Below, one piece after another: positions 43,329 through 53,274 of a stretch of 62,854 nucleotides of DNA. Position 1 is the first letter of the stretch, and each line of letters opens with the position of its first letter. This stretch comes from Halococcus thailandensis JCM 13552. Its GTDB lineage: Archaea; Halobacteriota; Halobacteria; Halobacteriales; Halococcaceae. The stretch is taken from contig NZ_AOMF01000153.1 in assembly GCF_000336715.1 (NCBI RefSeq), forward strand, positions 1 to 62,854. Direction: 5' to 3'. The translations under genes and the position numbers were made by a program. The notes below the pieces were generated by a model that searched no databases, had not been told where the DNA came from, and worked only from the letters and a program-made list of their open reading frames with translations.

Positions 43329-44186
43329 TCAGAGATAGCCGAGCCCGTCGAGCTGTTGCTGGACGTCGGCGGCCGTGCGAACACGCACCCGTTCGTCCGT
43401 TCGGTGAGTCGCTTTGAGCTCCGGCTCGGCCACGTCACCGCCGGTCGGCGTCACCCGGTCGATGGCTGCACGGACGTCGAGCACGGACGCAGTGGATTCG
43501 GGGATTTCCTCCTCTGTCGAGCCGACGAACGCGTCGGGGGTGTGGTGGCCCTCGCGGATGCCGTGATCGGAGACGCAGAGCAGTCGATCGTCCGCGCCGA
43601 GCGCCGTACGCAGTTCGCGCGTCCAGTCGGCGGCCAGCCGGTACGTACGCTCCTGCCAGCCCGGATCCACCGCACCGGCGATCGGCGCGAGATGGCCCAC
43701 GGTGTCGACGAAGCCGAGCCAGACGAACAGCAGGTCGTACTCGCGCTGGAGCGCCGCCCGGACGATCCCCAGCTTGCGGGTCGCCTCGCCGGCCAGTCGC
43801 TCCTCGAGCCGCGGCACCGACGCCGCGAGCGCCGGACTTTCCGTGCCGCGCTCGCCCGCCGTGAGAAAACGCCCGAACTGCTCACCCCTGTCGAAAACGA
43901 TGTCGAGCTCGTAGTCGCGCGGCACGCGGTAGTTCGGGATCGCGATCGGGCGGGCCGCACGACCGTCGAACACCGTCGGGATCCCGCGCCGTCGGTAGTG
44001 CTCGGCCGGTCGCCGACCGGTGATGATCGAGGGCCAGAGCTCGTAGGTGTGTGGCTTGCCGAGAACGGGGTTCTCGAACGTTTCGAGCGCCGAGTAGTGT
44101 GGTCCGAACGCCTCGGTGAGATCGTACTCCTCGACCAGAGTCCGGTCGAGTCCGTCCCAGCCCAGGACGACGGTCGTGCCAGTCAT
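43329..44186 (-). CDS. alkaline phosphatase-superfamily / type I phosphodiesterase-like protein
   Basis: 285 residues. The opening TTVVLGWDGLDR supplies the first metal-binding aspartate, WPSIITGRRP a likely nucleophile threonine region, and LLCVSDHGIREGHHTP the last metal ligands D and H. The fold is that of nucleotide pyrophosphatases/phosphodiesterases. No signal peptide is visible, so it is cytoplasmic. The ATG at 44186 is preferred over 44204. It lies 57 bases upstream of thrB's start? No: it is on the same strand 57 bases before thrB, and may be co-transcribed with it. Confidence 0.82.
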   Translation of the reverse strand: MTGTTVVLGWDGLDRTLVEEYDLTEAFGPHYSALETFENPVLGKPHTYELWPSIITGRRPAEHYRRRGIPTVFDGRAARPIAIPNYRVPRDYELDIVFDRGEQFGRFLTAGERGTESPALAASVPRLEERLAGEATRKLGIVRAALQREYDLLFVWLGFVDTVGHLAPIAGAVDPGWQERTYRLAADWTRELRTALGADDRLLCVSDHGIREGHHTPDAFVGSTEEEIPESTASVLDVRAAIDRVTPTGGDVAEPELKATHRTDERVRVRTAADVQQQLDGLGYL

Positions 44187-44204
44187 GCACACGGATTCGT
44201 GCAT
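44185..44204. promoter_or_regulatory. inverted repeat at the phosphodiesterase start codon
   Basis: ATGCAC and GTGCAT arms separated by eight bases overlap the start codon, with an AATAG-type box about 27 bases upstream. It could be an operator or chance; no partner site is seen. Confidence 0.3.
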
Positions 44205-44296
44205 CGGAACATCACTATTGTGCCTGCAGCGGACAGTTTCCGTAACGAAGAGCGTGATCAGCGAGCGTGGCGCTCGGTGGAACGAGTTCGGAGAAA

Positions 44297-44367
44297 TGCG
44301 CTGGCCGAGATTTGAACTCGGGTTGTGACCATGGCAAGGTCACGTGATACCACTACACTACCAGCGC
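44297..44367 (-). tRNA. tRNA-Gly(GCC)
   Basis: The acceptor stem pairs 44361-44367 with 44298-44304, discriminator A at 44297. The anticodon stem TGACC/GGTCA encloses TTGCCAT with anticodon GCC. The D arm GTAGTGTAGTGGTATCAC and the T arm GAGTTCAAATCTC are canonical. Length 71 with no intron. Confidence 0.95.
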
Positions 44368-44464
44368 CCTGCACTCCATGGTCGGAGGGTCGAGTGTAAA
44401 AACGTTCCGAAGCGTTCGCGGCCGTCGTTCCTGTGAACTGTCGACACGGATGCATGGAAACGCT

Positions 44465-44474
44465 ATCCTTTTAC
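44465..44474 (+). promoter_or_regulatory. promoter region of the ribosomal-protein operon
   Basis: ATCCTTTTAC is the only TATA-like element between tRNA-Gly and the first gene of the 14.7-kb operon. Transcription from about 44497-44500 would give a leader of about 30 bases before the SPOUT methyltransferase ATG. Within the operon no further clear promoter is needed. Confidence 0.45.
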
Positions 44475-44528
44475 CACCGAGTACGATAGGAGCGCTACAG
44501 TCTAGTGGCACGGCGCGAAAGCGTCGGC

Positions 44529-45359
44529 ATGACACGTAGCGTGCTCGTGCCGTCATCGCTCTGCCGGGAGGCCGCCGACAAACGCGAGGCGACCCACAAG
44601 GTCGGTCTCGTCGCTCGTGCGGCCACCGTCTTCCGGGTCGATCGGGTCATCGTCTTCCCCGACCCGGACGGCGACCGGCGATGGGGTGGCGGGTTCGTTT
44701 CCACGGTACTGGCGTACGCCGCGACCGCCCCCTACCTCCGAAAGGAGGCGTGGGGCACGCGGGACGAACTGGAGTACGCGGGTGTCCTGCCGCCGCTTCG
44801 CGCGGCCGCTCGGACCGGCTCCGAATCGAACGGTTCGGGGTCGTTAAGACAGGGAATCGTGACCGAGGTCGGCCCTGATGGGCGCGTTCGGGTCAATTGC
44901 GGACTGCAACACCCGATCTCGCTCGTCGCACCGCCGGAGATGGCGGTCGACGAGGGGGAGCGCGTGACCGTCAGGATCTCTTCGCGAGAGCCGGTCCGCG
45001 CGCGCATCACGGACGAATCCCCACCGGGGTTCGCCGTCGAGCGCGCGGACCTCTCGGCAGCGCTCGGCCGTGAGGACGCCGGGTTCCGGGTCGCAACGTC
45101 ACGCCACGGTGAGGTGCTGACGACGGAGCGACTCGGAACGCTGGCCGGTCGTGCCGACGACGGACTGACCGTCGCCTTCGGCGCGCCCGAGCGAGGGCTG
45201 CCGGCGATGCTCGACATCGACGCGGCGTCGGTGGCGAGCGACTCACCCCACGAGGGGTTCGACTGCTGGCTCAACACGGTTCCGAAGCAGGGCAGCGAGG
45301 TCGTCCGCACCGAAGAGGCGGTGTTCGCGACACTCGCGCCCCTGACGCTTCCACAGTGA
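44529..45359 (+). CDS. SPOUT-class RNA methyltransferase (putative uridine N3-methyltransferase, COG2106)
   Basis: 276 residues from MTRSVLVPSSLCREAADKR. A trefoil-knot methyltransferase core is interrupted by an OB/TRAM-like insert (about 95-150, GIVTEVGPDGRVRVNCGLQH). The C terminus has WLNTVPKQGSEVVRTEEAV, the SAM-knot segment. It is the conserved first gene before L3 in archaea, so rRNA modification is likely. An in-frame GTG at 44505 is a weaker start. L3 follows after 12 bases. Confidence 0.87.
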   Translation: MTRSVLVPSSLCREAADKREATHKVGLVARAATVFRVDRVIVFPDPDGDRRWGGGFVSTVLAYAATAPYLRKEAWGTRDELEYAGVLPPLRAAARTGSESNGSGSLRQGIVTEVGPDGRVRVNCGLQHPISLVAPPEMAVDEGERVTVRISSREPVRARITDESPPGFAVERADLSAALGREDAGFRVATSRHGEVLTTERLGTLAGRADDGLTVAFGAPERGLPAMLDIDAASVASDSPHEGFDCWLNTVPKQGSEVVRTEEAVFATLAPLTLPQ

Positions 45360-45371
45360 GGTAGCACACAC

Positions 45372-46382
45372 ATGGTACAACCAACCAGACCACGCAAAGG
45401 CTCGCTCGGCTACGGGCCACGAACGCGCGCGCACAGCGAAGTGCCGCGCTTCGGCTCGTGGCCGGACGACGACGGACAGCCCGGGCTGCAGGGGTTCGCC
45501 GGCTACAAGGCCGGCATGAGCCACGTCGTGATGATCGACGACGCGGCCAACTCGCCACGTGAGGGGATGGAGCAGACCGTCCCCGTCACGGTGGTCGAGA
45601 CGCCCCCGATGCGCGCGGTCGCGCTCAGAGCCTACGAACAGACACCCTACGGACTCCGCCCGCTCACCGAGACGTGGACCGACGAGTTCCACGACGATCT
45701 CGACCGGGCGCTCGACGTTCCCGACGGCCAGTCGGATCCCGGTGCCTTCGAGGAGGCCGTCGAGAACAACGAGATCGGCGAGATCCGCGCGATCACCCAC
45801 ACCGTCCCGGGCGAGATGGCCAACGTGCCGAAAAAGCGCCCGGACGTGATGGAGACGCGCGTCAGCGGCAGTGATCTCGACGAGCGCGTCGAGTTCGGCC
45901 TCGACCTCATCGCGGGCGGGGGTGAACACGAGCTGACCGAAGTGTTCCGGCCCGGCGAATACATGGACGCAGCGGGCGTCACGAAGGGCAAAGGGACGCA
46001 GGGCCCCGTCAAGCGCTGGGGCGTCCAGAAGCGCAAGGGCAAACACTTCCGACAGGGGTACAAGCGGCGTATCGGCAACCTCGGCCCGTGGAACCCCTCG
46101 CGCGTTCGCTCGACGGTCCCACAGCAGGGACAGACGGGCTACCACCAGCGCACGGAGCTCAACAAGCGCCTCGTGAGCGTCGGCGACGGCGACGACGCCA
46201 GCGCCGAGGGTGGCTTCGTCGGCTACGGCGAAGTCGACGGCCCCTACGCGCTCGTCAAAGGCTCGCTTCCCGGTCCGGACCAGCGGCTTCTCAGGTTCCG
46301 ACCGGCGATCCGACCCGGAGACCAGCCGCGCCTCGATCCCGAGGTGCGCTACGTCTCGACGGCATCGAACCAAGGACAATGA
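45372..46382 (+). CDS. rpl3: 50S ribosomal protein L3
   Basis: 336 residues, the long archaeal/eukaryotic form. It starts MVQPTRPRKGSLGYGPRTRA and contains the DAAGVTKGKGTQG loop and the basic GVQKRKGKHFRQGYKRRIG extension that reaches the peptidyl-transferase centre. Its stop overlaps the L4 start (ATGA). Confidence 0.99.
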   Translation: MVQPTRPRKGSLGYGPRTRAHSEVPRFGSWPDDDGQPGLQGFAGYKAGMSHVVMIDDAANSPREGMEQTVPVTVVETPPMRAVALRAYEQTPYGLRPLTETWTDEFHDDLDRALDVPDGQSDPGAFEEAVENNEIGEIRAITHTVPGEMANVPKKRPDVMETRVSGSDLDERVEFGLDLIAGGGEHELTEVFRPGEYMDAAGVTKGKGTQGPVKRWGVQKRKGKHFRQGYKRRIGNLGPWNPSRVRSTVPQQGQTGYHQRTELNKRLVSVGDGDDASAEGGFVGYGEVDGPYALVKGSLPGPDQRLLRFRPAIRPGDQPRLDPEVRYVSTASNQGQ

Positions 46383-47122
46383 CGACAGTATACGACACGG
46401 ACGGTACGGAGGCCGGCGACGTGGAGCTCCCGGACGTCTTCGAGACGCCCCATCGCCCGGAGCTCATCGGTCGGGCGGTGCGCACCGCACAGGCCAACCG
46501 GGCACAGCCCTACGGCGCGGACGACTACGCGGGCATGCGAACGCCCGCCGAGTCGTTCGGTAGCGGTCGCGGCATGGCCCACGTCCCCCGATCGAACGGC
46601 CAGGGACGGCGCGTCCCCCAGACCGTGGGCGGGCGACCGGCCCACCCACCGAAGGAGGAGAACGATCGCTCGATCAAGCTCAACGACAACGAGCGCAAGC
46701 TCGCCACTCGTAGTGCTATCGCGGCCACGGCGGACGCCGAGCGCGTGAGCGAGCGCGGCCACGAGGTCGCGGAGTTCGACGGCGAGCTCCCGATCGTCGT
46801 GGACGACGAGTTCGAGGAGCTCGTGAAGACCCAGGACGTGGTCTCGCTGCTCGAATCGCTCGGCGTCCACGGGGACATCGAGCGTGCCGAGGACAGAACC
46901 GTTCGCGCCGGGCGCGGGACGACCCGTGGCCGGAAGTACAAACGCCCGACCTCGATCCTGTTCGTCACGAGCGGCGAGCCGTCGCGGGCGGCCCGCAACC
47001 TCGCGGGTGCCGACGTGGCTACCGCGAGCGAGGTGAACACCGAGGACCTCGCGCCGGGCACGCAGTCCGGTCGGCTGACGATCTGGACCGAGAGCGCGAT
47101 CGAGGAGGTGGAAGACCGATGA
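46379..47122 (+). CDS. rpl4: 50S ribosomal protein L4
   Basis: 247 residues (L4e/L1 family). The basic loop GMAHVPRSNGQGRRVPQTV that lines the exit tunnel is visible, as is the C-terminal GRKYKRPTSILFV. The ATG overlaps the L3 stop by four bases and the end overlaps the L23 start by four. Confidence 0.98.
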   Translation: MTTVYDTDGTEAGDVELPDVFETPHRPELIGRAVRTAQANRAQPYGADDYAGMRTPAESFGSGRGMAHVPRSNGQGRRVPQTVGGRPAHPPKEENDRSIKLNDNERKLATRSAIAATADAERVSERGHEVAEFDGELPIVVDDEFEELVKTQDVVSLLESLGVHGDIERAEDRTVRAGRGTTRGRKYKRPTSILFVTSGEPSRAARNLAGADVATASEVNTEDLAPGTQSGRLTIWTESAIEEVEDR

Positions 47123-47370
47123 GCGATGTGAAATACCCCTACGTGACCGAGAAGGCGATGAACGACATGGACTACCGCAACACGCTCCAGTTCATCGTCG
47201 CGAGCGACGCGGCGAAGCCGGGCATCCGCGAGGAGGTCGAGGAGCGCTTCGACGTCGCGATCACGAACGTGCGCACGCAGGTCACGCCACAGGGCGAGAA
47301 GAAAGCCACAGTGACACTGAGCGAGGACGACGACGCACAGGACGTCGCCTCGCGGATCGGGGTGTTCTGA
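47119..47370 (+). CDS. rpl23: 50S ribosomal protein L23
   Basis: 83 residues of the short archaeal L23. YPYVTEKAMNDMDYRNTLQF opens the alpha/beta fold and VRTQVTPQGEKKATV is the conserved C-terminal strand. It sits near the tunnel exit where SRP and SecY dock. Confidence 0.98.
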   Translation: MSDVKYPYVTEKAMNDMDYRNTLQFIVASDAAKPGIREEVEERFDVAITNVRTQVTPQGEKKATVTLSEDDDAQDVASRIGVF

Positions 47371-47371
47371 G

Positions 47372-48085
47372 ATGGGACGACGAATCCAGGGCCAACGGCG
47401 CGGTCGCGGGACGCCGACGTTCCGTGCGCCCTCCCATCGGTACAAGGCGGAGCTCTCGCATCCCACCACCGAGGACGACGACGTGGTCGCGGGTACCGTG
47501 GTCGACATCGAACACGACCCGGCCCGCAGCGCCCCGGTTGCAGCGGTCGAATTCGACGATGACGATCAGCGTCTCGTGCTCGCGCCGGAGGGCATCGGCG
47601 TCGGCGAGGAGATCCAGGTCGGCGTGTCGGCCGAGATCAAGCCCGGCAACACGCTGCCGCTGGCGGAGATCCCGGAAGGTGTGCCGGTCTGTAACATCGA
47701 GAGCCAGCCCGGTGACGGCGGGAAGTTCGCCCGCTCGTCGGGCGTCAACGCCCAGCTGATCACCCACGATCGGCAGGCGGCGATCGTCGAGCTGCCGAGC
47801 GGCGAGACGAAGCGGCTCAGCCCGCAGTGTCGGGCGACCATCGGTGTGGTCGCCGGTGGCGGTCGCACCGAGAAGCCGTTCGTGAAGGCGGGCAACAAAC
47901 ACCACAAGATGCGCGCACGCGGCTCGAAATACCCGCGCGTGCGTGGCGTGGCGATGAACGCCGTCGACCACCCGTTCGGCGGTGGCGGTCGGCAGCATCC
48001 CGGCCAGCCAAAGAGCGTCTCGCGGGACGCTCCGCCGGGGCGGAAGGTCGGCGACATCGCCAGCAAGCGGACGGGGAGGAAATGA
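47372..48085 (+). CDS. rpl2: 50S ribosomal protein L2
   Basis: 237 residues. [20 protein letters not shown] opens the archaeal form; the SH3-like core and the C-terminal [20 protein letters not shown] motif with the functionally important histidine are present. Needed for subunit association and peptidyl transfer. It starts one base after the L23 stop codon. Confidence 0.99.
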   Translation: MGRRIQGQRRGRGTPTFRAPSHRYKAELSHPTTEDDDVVAGTVVDIEHDPARSAPVAAVEFDDDDQRLVLAPEGIGVGEEIQVGVSAEIKPGNTLPLAEIPEGVPVCNIESQPGDGGKFARSSGVNAQLITHDRQAAIVELPSGETKRLSPQCRATIGVVAGGGRTEKPFVKAGNKHHKMRARGSKYPRVRGVAMNAVDHPFGGGGRQHPGQPKSVSRDAPPGRKVGDIASKRTGRK

Positions 48086-48086
48086 G

Positions 48087-48509
48087 ATGAGTTCGGACTA
48101 CAGAACCGGTCGCGAGGGCGAGTTCACCTACCGCGGCCACACGATCGAGGAGCTACAGGACATGGACCTCGACGAGGTCGCCGACCTGCTGCCGGCGCGC
48201 AAACGCCGCAGCATCGAACGCGGCCTCTCGGTCGAGAAGGAGAAACTGCTCGCCAAAGCGCGCGAGAAGGGCGACGAGGAGACGGCGAACGACCCGATTC
48301 GGACACACCTGCGCGACATGCCGGTGCTGCCGGAGTTCGTCGGGAAGACCTTCGCCGTCCACAACGGGCAGGAGTTCGAGCGCGTCAGGATCGAGCCGGA
48401 GATGCTCGGCCACTATCTGGGCGAGTTCCAGCTCACCCGGACGTCGGTCGAACACGGACAGGCGGGCATCGGCGCGACGCGCTCGTCGAAGTTCGTCCCG
48501 CTCAAATAA
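48087..48509 (+). CDS. rps19: 30S ribosomal protein S19
   Basis: 140 residues, S15e/S19 type with an N-terminal extension. The core [21 protein letters not shown] and the C-terminal [20 protein letters not shown] are diagnostic. It contacts the A-site finger region. The start lies one base after the L2 stop. Confidence 0.98.
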   Translation: MSSDYRTGREGEFTYRGHTIEELQDMDLDEVADLLPARKRRSIERGLSVEKEKLLAKAREKGDEETANDPIRTHLRDMPVLPEFVGKTFAVHNGQEFERVRIEPEMLGHYLGEFQLTRTSVEHGQAGIGATRSSKFVPLK

Positions 48510-48524
48510 TGGAGGCATAACGCA

Positions 48525-48992
48525 ATGGGAATCAGTTACAGCGTGGACGCGGACCCGGAGAAGACGGCGAAAGCCATGCTCCGCGAGCGCCACATGAGCC
48601 ACAAGCACAGCAAGGAAATCGCCCGAGAGATCAAGCAGATGAGCGTCGCCGACGCGCGCGACTACCTCGAAGCGGTCATCGCGGGCGACCAGTCGGTGCC
48701 CTTCCGGTCGCACAACACGGGCGTCGGCCACCGCAATGACATCGACGGCTGGGACGCCGGTCGCTACCCCGAGAAGGCCAGCGAGGCCTTTCTCGATCTG
48801 CTCGAAAACGTCGGCGCGAACGCCGAACACCAGGGGTTCGAGCCCGAATCGATGACGATCGATCACGTCGCCGCCCACAAGGTCGGCGAGGTGCAGGGTC
48901 GCAAACCCCGCGCGATGGGGCGGGCGACGTCGTGGAACACGCCCGAGGTCGACGTCGAGATGGTCGTCGCCGAACCCGAGGAGGAGAACTGA
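48525..48992 (+). CDS. rpl22: 50S ribosomal protein L22
   Basis: 155 residues, the L17e/L22 form. It opens with MGISYSVDADPEKTAKAMLRE, and the exit-tunnel hairpin region ends with GRKPRAMGRATSWNTPEVD. A GGAG motif lies 13-16 bases before the ATG. The TGA overlaps the S3 ATG. Confidence 0.98.
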   Translation: MGISYSVDADPEKTAKAMLRERHMSHKHSKEIAREIKQMSVADARDYLEAVIAGDQSVPFRSHNTGVGHRNDIDGWDAGRYPEKASEAFLDLLENVGANAEHQGFEPESMTIDHVAAHKVGEVQGRKPRAMGRATSWNTPEVDVEMVVAEPEEEN

Positions 48993-50143
48993 TGGCGACC
49001 GAACAGGAGTTCATCGAGGACGGGATGCAGCGCACCCAGATCGACGAGTTCTTCGCCGACGAGCTGGCCCGCGCGGGCTACGGCGGGATGGATCTGGCCA
49101 AGACCCCGATGGGCACGCAGATCGTGCTCCGGGCGGAGAAACCGGGGATGGTGATCGGCAAGGGTGGGAAGAACATCCGGAAGATCACGAGCGAGCTCGA
49201 GGAGCGCTTCGATCTCGACGATCCCCAGATCGACGTCCAGGAGGTCGACGAACCCGACCTCAATGCACAGATCGTCGCCGATCGCTTGGGCAACGCCCTC
49301 GAACGCGGCTGGTACTTCCGGAAGGCCGGCCACACCACCATCGATCGCATCATGGACGCGGGCGCGCGCGGTGCCGAGATCACCCTTAACGGGAAAGTGA
49401 CCGGCGCACGCTCGCGCAACGAGAAGTTCAACCGTGGCTACATCAAGCACAACGGCGAGCCCTCACAGGACATCGTCGACCGCGGCGACGGCGTCGCGGT
49501 GATGAAGCTCGGCACGATCGGCGTCACGGTGAAGATCATCCCGCCGAACGCCGACCTGCCCGACGACTTCCGCATCCACGAGGACGTCGACACCGAGTCG
49601 CTCGTCCCCGAGGATATCGAGGGCGACGAGGTCGAGGCGCTGCTCGGCGAGGCCGAGGAGCCGGCCGACGACTCCGAAGCGTCCGACGCCGACGAGGAGT
49701 TCGAGCTCGGCGAGGACGAATCGGATGTCGAGGCGGCCGAGATCGAAGAAGAGGAGATCGTCGAGGAGGGCGTCGAAAGCGAGACCGGTGCGGCCGAGAC
49801 CGCACCCGACAACGAAATCGACGAAGAGCTCTCCGAGGATACCGAGGCCGACGCCGAGGCGATCCTCGACGAGATGGAGTCGAGCGAGACGTCGGAGGCC
49901 GACGTCGACGCGAGCGAACAGCCCGTCGAGAGCGCGGCCGGTGCGGGGCTGACGGCGATCGACGGCGTCGGCGACGCCAAAGCGGAGGCGCTCGTCGAGG
50001 CCGGCTTCGAGACCGTCGCCGACATCCAGGACGCGAGCGAGGACGATCTCTCCGAGGCCGAGGGCGTCGGCGATGCCTTCGCCGAGCGCATCAAGGCGGG
50101 TGCGAGCGAGGTCGATCCCGCGGACGTGGAGGGTGAGAACTGA
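48992..50143 (+). CDS. rps3: 30S ribosomal protein S3 with acidic linker and C-terminal helix-hairpin-helix module
   Basis: 383 residues, far longer than the ~210-residue S3 core. The KH domain has VIGKGGKN (54-61) and the C-terminal S3 fold ends near residue 200. A strongly acidic, low-complexity linker (about 205-315) leads to a helix-hairpin-helix module (320-374, [20 protein letters not shown]). The module is closely related to two copies in L32e of the same operon. S3 lines the mRNA entry site. The role of the extension is unknown. Confidence 0.97.
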   Translation: MATEQEFIEDGMQRTQIDEFFADELARAGYGGMDLAKTPMGTQIVLRAEKPGMVIGKGGKNIRKITSELEERFDLDDPQIDVQEVDEPDLNAQIVADRLGNALERGWYFRKAGHTTIDRIMDAGARGAEITLNGKVTGARSRNEKFNRGYIKHNGEPSQDIVDRGDGVAVMKLGTIGVTVKIIPPNADLPDDFRIHEDVDTESLVPEDIEGDEVEALLGEAEEPADDSEASDADEEFELGEDESDVEAAEIEEEEIVEEGVESETGAAETAPDNEIDEELSEDTEADAEAILDEMESSETSEADVDASEQPVESAAGAGLTAIDGVGDAKAEALVEAGFETVADIQDASEDDLSEAEGVGDAFAERIKAGASEVDPADVEGEN

Positions 50144-50367
50144 TGGCCATCCTGCACAGCGCGGAGATCCGCGACATGACGCCCGCCGAACGCGAGGTCG
50201 AACAGGAGGAGCTCGAAACCGAGCTGCTCAACTCGCGGGCCGTTCAGGCCGCCGGTGGTGCACCCGACAACCCGGGCCGGATCAAGGAGCTGCGGCGGAC
50301 GATCGCCCGGCTGAAGACGATCCGGCGCGAAGAGGGCGACCTCGACGAGGACGAGGAGGCGTCGTGA
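50143..50367 (+). CDS. rpl29: 50S ribosomal protein L29
   Basis: 74 residues forming the two-helix L29 hairpin, with [20 protein letters not shown] and the conserved [17 protein letters not shown]. An acidic C-terminal tail is added. Start and stop each share a base with the neighbours (TGATG-type coupling). Confidence 0.98.
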   Translation: MAILHSAEIRDMTPAEREVEQEELETELLNSRAVQAAGGAPDNPGRIKELRRTIARLKTIRREEGDLDEDEEAS

Positions 50368-50651
50368 TGGCACCGACGGCCGAGACGGTCGCGCGACACG
50401 AGCTTCGCGGGCTGCAGACCCGGGTTGCCGCGGCGAGCAACGGCTCGCTGGTCGGCATCGAAGGGTCGGTCGTCTCCGAGAGCGAGAACACGCTCGTGGT
50501 CGAACAGGGCGAACGAACGAAACGAGTACCGAAAGCCGGGGCGACCTTCGAGTTCGCGCTCGAAGGCGAGCACGCGACGGTCGCGGGCGAGCGACTCGTC
50601 GCGCCGCCGGCCCGGCGGACGGAAACGACAGGTGATTCGAAATGGCGTTAG
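50367..50651 (+). CDS. rnp1: ribonuclease P protein component 1 (Rpp29/Pop4)
   Basis: 94 residues, a small Sm-like beta barrel with [20 protein letters not shown] and [12 protein letters not shown]. It is a subunit of archaeal RNase P, which matures tRNA 5' ends. Its place between L29 and S17 is the conserved archaeal order. The end overlaps the S17 start by ten bases. Confidence 0.95.
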   Translation: MAPTAETVARHELRGLQTRVAAASNGSLVGIEGSVVSESENTLVVEQGERTKRVPKAGATFEFALEGEHATVAGERLVAPPARRTETTGDSKWR

Positions 50652-51061
50652 GACTCAACGTAACGGAACCGGAGACGACCTGCGACGACCCGAACTGTCC
50701 GTTCCACGGGACGCTGTCCGTGCGCGGCGGGACGGTCGACGGCATGGTCGCCTCCACGGAGATGGATCGATCGGTCGTCGTCGAGCGCGAGTACGACGTC
50801 GCGGTACCGAAATACGACCGACAGATGAAGCGACGGTCGCGCACGCCGGCACACGCGCCGGACTGCCTCGATCTCGAGGTCGGCGACGCGGTGCGCATCG
50901 CCGAGACGCGCCCGCTGTCGAAGACGAAAGCGCACGTCGTCGTCTCGACGCTCGACACGACGCGCGATCTGGGGGCGAGCAGTCTCTCCGGACCATCGGA
51001 CCCCGAGAGCGAGGTCGACCTGAGCGAGATCGAGGCCGACGAAGGGGAGGGCGAGAGCTGA
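50642..51061 (+). CDS. rps17: 30S ribosomal protein S17
   Basis: 139 residues. The archaeal N-terminal [10 protein letters not shown] segment precedes the OB-fold core ([30 protein letters not shown]). A 30-residue acidic C-terminal tail is a halophilic addition. It overlaps rnp1 at the start and shares a base with L14. Confidence 0.98.
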   Translation: MALGLNVTEPETTCDDPNCPFHGTLSVRGGTVDGMVASTEMDRSVVVEREYDVAVPKYDRQMKRRSRTPAHAPDCLDLEVGDAVRIAETRPLSKTKAHVVVSTLDTTRDLGASSLSGPSDPESEVDLSEIEADEGEGES

Positions 51062-51459
51062 TGGAAGCGCTCTCGGCCGACGTCACGCAGGGACTCGAAA
51101 AGGGCTCGCTCGTGACGTGTGCGGACAACACGGGCGCACGCGAGCTGAAGGTCGTCAGCGTCGCGGGCTACTCGGGCGTCAAGAGCCGGCATCCGAAGGC
51201 CGGCCTCGGCGACAAGGTGACGGTGTCGGTGACGAAGGGCACCCCCGAGATGCGCCGCCAGATCCTCGAAGCGGTCGTCATCCGCCAGCGCAAGCCGATT
51301 CGACGGCCCGACGGCACGCGCGTCACGTTCGAGGACAACGCCGCCGTCGTGGTCGACGACAACGAGGATCCCCGTGGCACCGAGCTGCGGGGGCCGGTCG
51401 CCCGCGAGGTCGCCGAACGGTTCGGCTCGATCGCGAGCGCGGCGACGATGATCGTCTAA
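51061..51459 (+). CDS. rpl14: 50S ribosomal protein L14
   Basis: 132 residues; five-stranded barrel with [15 protein letters not shown] and [19 protein letters not shown], ending [12 protein letters not shown]. It forms part of intersubunit bridges. Confidence 0.99.
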   Translation: MEALSADVTQGLEKGSLVTCADNTGARELKVVSVAGYSGVKSRHPKAGLGDKVTVSVTKGTPEMRRQILEAVVIRQRKPIRRPDGTRVTFEDNAAVVVDDNEDPRGTELRGPVAREVAERFGSIASAATMIV

Positions 51460-51466
51460 GACTACC

Positions 51467-51823
51467 ATGAGCAAACAACCACACAAACAACGGACACGTG
51501 AGGAGCGCGCGCCGCTCCACGAGAAGCACAGACAGGTCCGTGCGACGCTCGCGGGCGATCTCCGCGAGGAGTACGGCCGCCGTAGCGCGCGAGTGAACGC
51601 GGGCGACACCGTCGAGGTCATGCGCGGCGATTTCGCCGGCGAAGAGGGCGAAGTCGTCACCGTCGATCTCCAGGACGCGGTCGTCCACGTCGAGGATATC
51701 ACCCTCGAAACCGCCGACGGCGAGGACGTCGCCCGGGCGCTCGACGCGAGCAACCTCCGGATCACGGAGCTCACGCTCGACGACGATCGCCGCGAGGCAC
51801 GGCTGGAGGGCGACGATGAGTAA
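51467..51823 (+). CDS. rpl24: 50S ribosomal protein L24
   Basis: 118 residues with a basic N terminus ([13 protein letters not shown]) and a KOW motif [20 protein letters not shown]. It initiates 50S assembly near the tunnel exit. The end overlaps S4e by eight bases. Confidence 0.98.
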   Translation: MSKQPHKQRTREERAPLHEKHRQVRATLAGDLREEYGRRSARVNAGDTVEVMRGDFAGEEGEVVTVDLQDAVVHVEDITLETADGEDVARALDASNLRITELTLDDDRREARLEGDDE

Positions 51824-52589
51824 ACACCAGAAACGGCTCTCGGTGCCGGATTCGTGGCCCGTCGAGCGCAAGACGGCGACGTTCACGGTGAAGGCCGCCG
51901 CCGGTCCGCACGGCGAACAGGGCGTGCCGCTGCTGATCGTGCTCCGCGACGTGCTCGGCTACGTCGACAACCGCAAGGAGGCGCGCTACGCGCTGAACCA
52001 GGGCACCATCCTGATCAACGGCGCATCCCTCGACGACGAGGAGCGCCCGATCGGCATGTTCGACATCGTCGAGTTCACCGAGCGCGACGAGCACTACCGC
52101 GTGTTCCCCGACGAGGGTGGACGGCTCGCGCTCTCGCCGATCGACGCCGCCGACGCCGACTCGAAACTCGGCAAGATCGTCGGCAAGGGGCAGGTCCCCG
52201 GCGGCAACACCCAGCTCGCGCTGCACGACGGTCACACCCTCGAAGTCGACGATGGCAGCGAGTACGCCGGCAGCGATTCGATCGTCATCGACCACGACGA
52301 CGAGATCCTCGCGCATTTCCCCTACGAGGAGGGGGCGCTCGTGACGGCCGTGCGCGGCCAGCACGCCGGCGAGATCGGCGAGATCGAGGAGATCCAGGTC
52401 ACGCCCGGCAGTGCGGCGAACAACGTCATCGTCAGCCAGGAGGAGGGCGACGGCTTCGAGACGATCGCCGACTACGTCGTCGTCATCGACGAGAACTTCG
52501 TCGAGGAGGACGACGAGGAGACCGTCACGACGGCCGGCGAGGACACCGCAGCGGCCGAGGACCCGACCGACGGAGGTGACGACGAATGA
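51816..52589 (+). CDS. rps4e: 30S ribosomal protein S4e
   Basis: 257 residues. The order is an N-terminal S4-like segment, a central S4e domain with KARYALNQG-type RNA contacts ([18 protein letters not shown]), and a KOW motif ([15 protein letters not shown]). The acidic C-terminal tail is typical of halophiles. Archaeal/eukaryotic-specific protein. Confidence 0.98.
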   Translation: MSKHQKRLSVPDSWPVERKTATFTVKAAAGPHGEQGVPLLIVLRDVLGYVDNRKEARYALNQGTILINGASLDDEERPIGMFDIVEFTERDEHYRVFPDEGGRLALSPIDAADADSKLGKIVGKGQVPGGNTQLALHDGHTLEVDDGSEYAGSDSIVIDHDDEILAHFPYEEGALVTAVRGQHAGEIGEIEEIQVTPGSAANNVIVSQEEGDGFETIADYVVVIDENFVEEDDEETVTTAGEDTAAAEDPTDGGDDE

Positions 52590-53104
52590 GCGACGCCACC
52601 AGCTTCCACGAGATGCGCGAGCCCGTCGTCGAGAAGGTCGTCGTCCACATGGGCGTCGGCCAGGGCGGGCGTGAGCTCGCCGACGGCGAGGAGATCCTGG
52701 AGGCGGTGACGGGCCAGGAGAGCGTCCGGACGCGCGCGGAGGCGACCCGGCCGGAGTTCGGCATCCGCCAGGGCGATCCGATCGGCGCGAAGGTGACGCT
52801 CCGCGGCGACGACGCCGAGGAGTTCCTGGCAACGGCGCTCGAACTCGCGACGATCGAACGGTCGCAGTTCGACGAGACGGGGAACTTCAGCTTCGGCATC
52901 GCCGAGCACACGGAGTTCCCGAGCCAGGAGTACGATCCAAACACCGGGATCTACGGGATGGACGTGACGGCGAACCTCGCCCGCCCGGGCGCACGGATCA
53001 AACGCCGGACGAAGGCCACCCGGTCGATCCCGGGTCGTCATCGCCTCGACGCCGAGGACGCGATCAGCTATCTCGAAGAGAGCTACGACATGGAGGTACA
53101 ATGA
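52586..53104 (+). CDS. rpl5: 50S ribosomal protein L5
   Basis: 172 residues, the short archaeal L5. [19 protein letters not shown] opens it and [18 protein letters not shown] lies in the 5S-rRNA/P-site tRNA-contacting fold. It starts and ends in four-base overlaps. Confidence 0.98.
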   Translation: MSDATSFHEMREPVVEKVVVHMGVGQGGRELADGEEILEAVTGQESVRTRAEATRPEFGIRQGDPIGAKVTLRGDDAEEFLATALELATIERSQFDETGNFSFGIAEHTEFPSQEYDPNTGIYGMDVTANLARPGARIKRRTKATRSIPGRHRLDAEDAISYLEESYDMEVQ

Positions 53105-53274
53105 GCGAAAGCGACGTGGAGACGGGCGAACACGCGAGCAAACGCACGGGCCAGCTCGAGGCCTGCCAGCGCTGCGGGCGCAAGCAGGGGCTCGTCGGGA
53201 AGTACGACATCTGGCTCTGCCGACAGTGTTTCCGCGAGATCGCCCGCGGCATGGGGTTCGAGAAATACCAATGA
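53101..53274 (+). CDS. rps14: 30S ribosomal protein S14, zinc-binding type
   Basis: 57 residues, easily missed because of its size. It has the four zinc cysteines as CQRC and CRQC separated by [14 protein letters not shown], ending [14 protein letters not shown]. The ATG overlaps the L5 stop (ATGA) and its own TGA overlaps the S8 ATG, so it is firmly placed in the operon. Confidence 0.97.
   Translation: MSESDVETGEHASKRTGQLEACQRCGRKQGLVGKYDIWLCRQCFREIARGMGFEKYQ

Noticed and set aside
49600-49930. Repetitive GAG/GAC-rich tract in S3 as a tandem repeat or CRISPR-like array
   Set aside because: It is simply the codon pattern of an acidic protein linker, with no regular unit or spacer structure.
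49438-51774. 778-codon minus-strand frame across S3, L29, Rpp29, S17 and L14
   Set aside because: Serine/arginine-rich translation of the opposite strand of well supported ribosomal genes.
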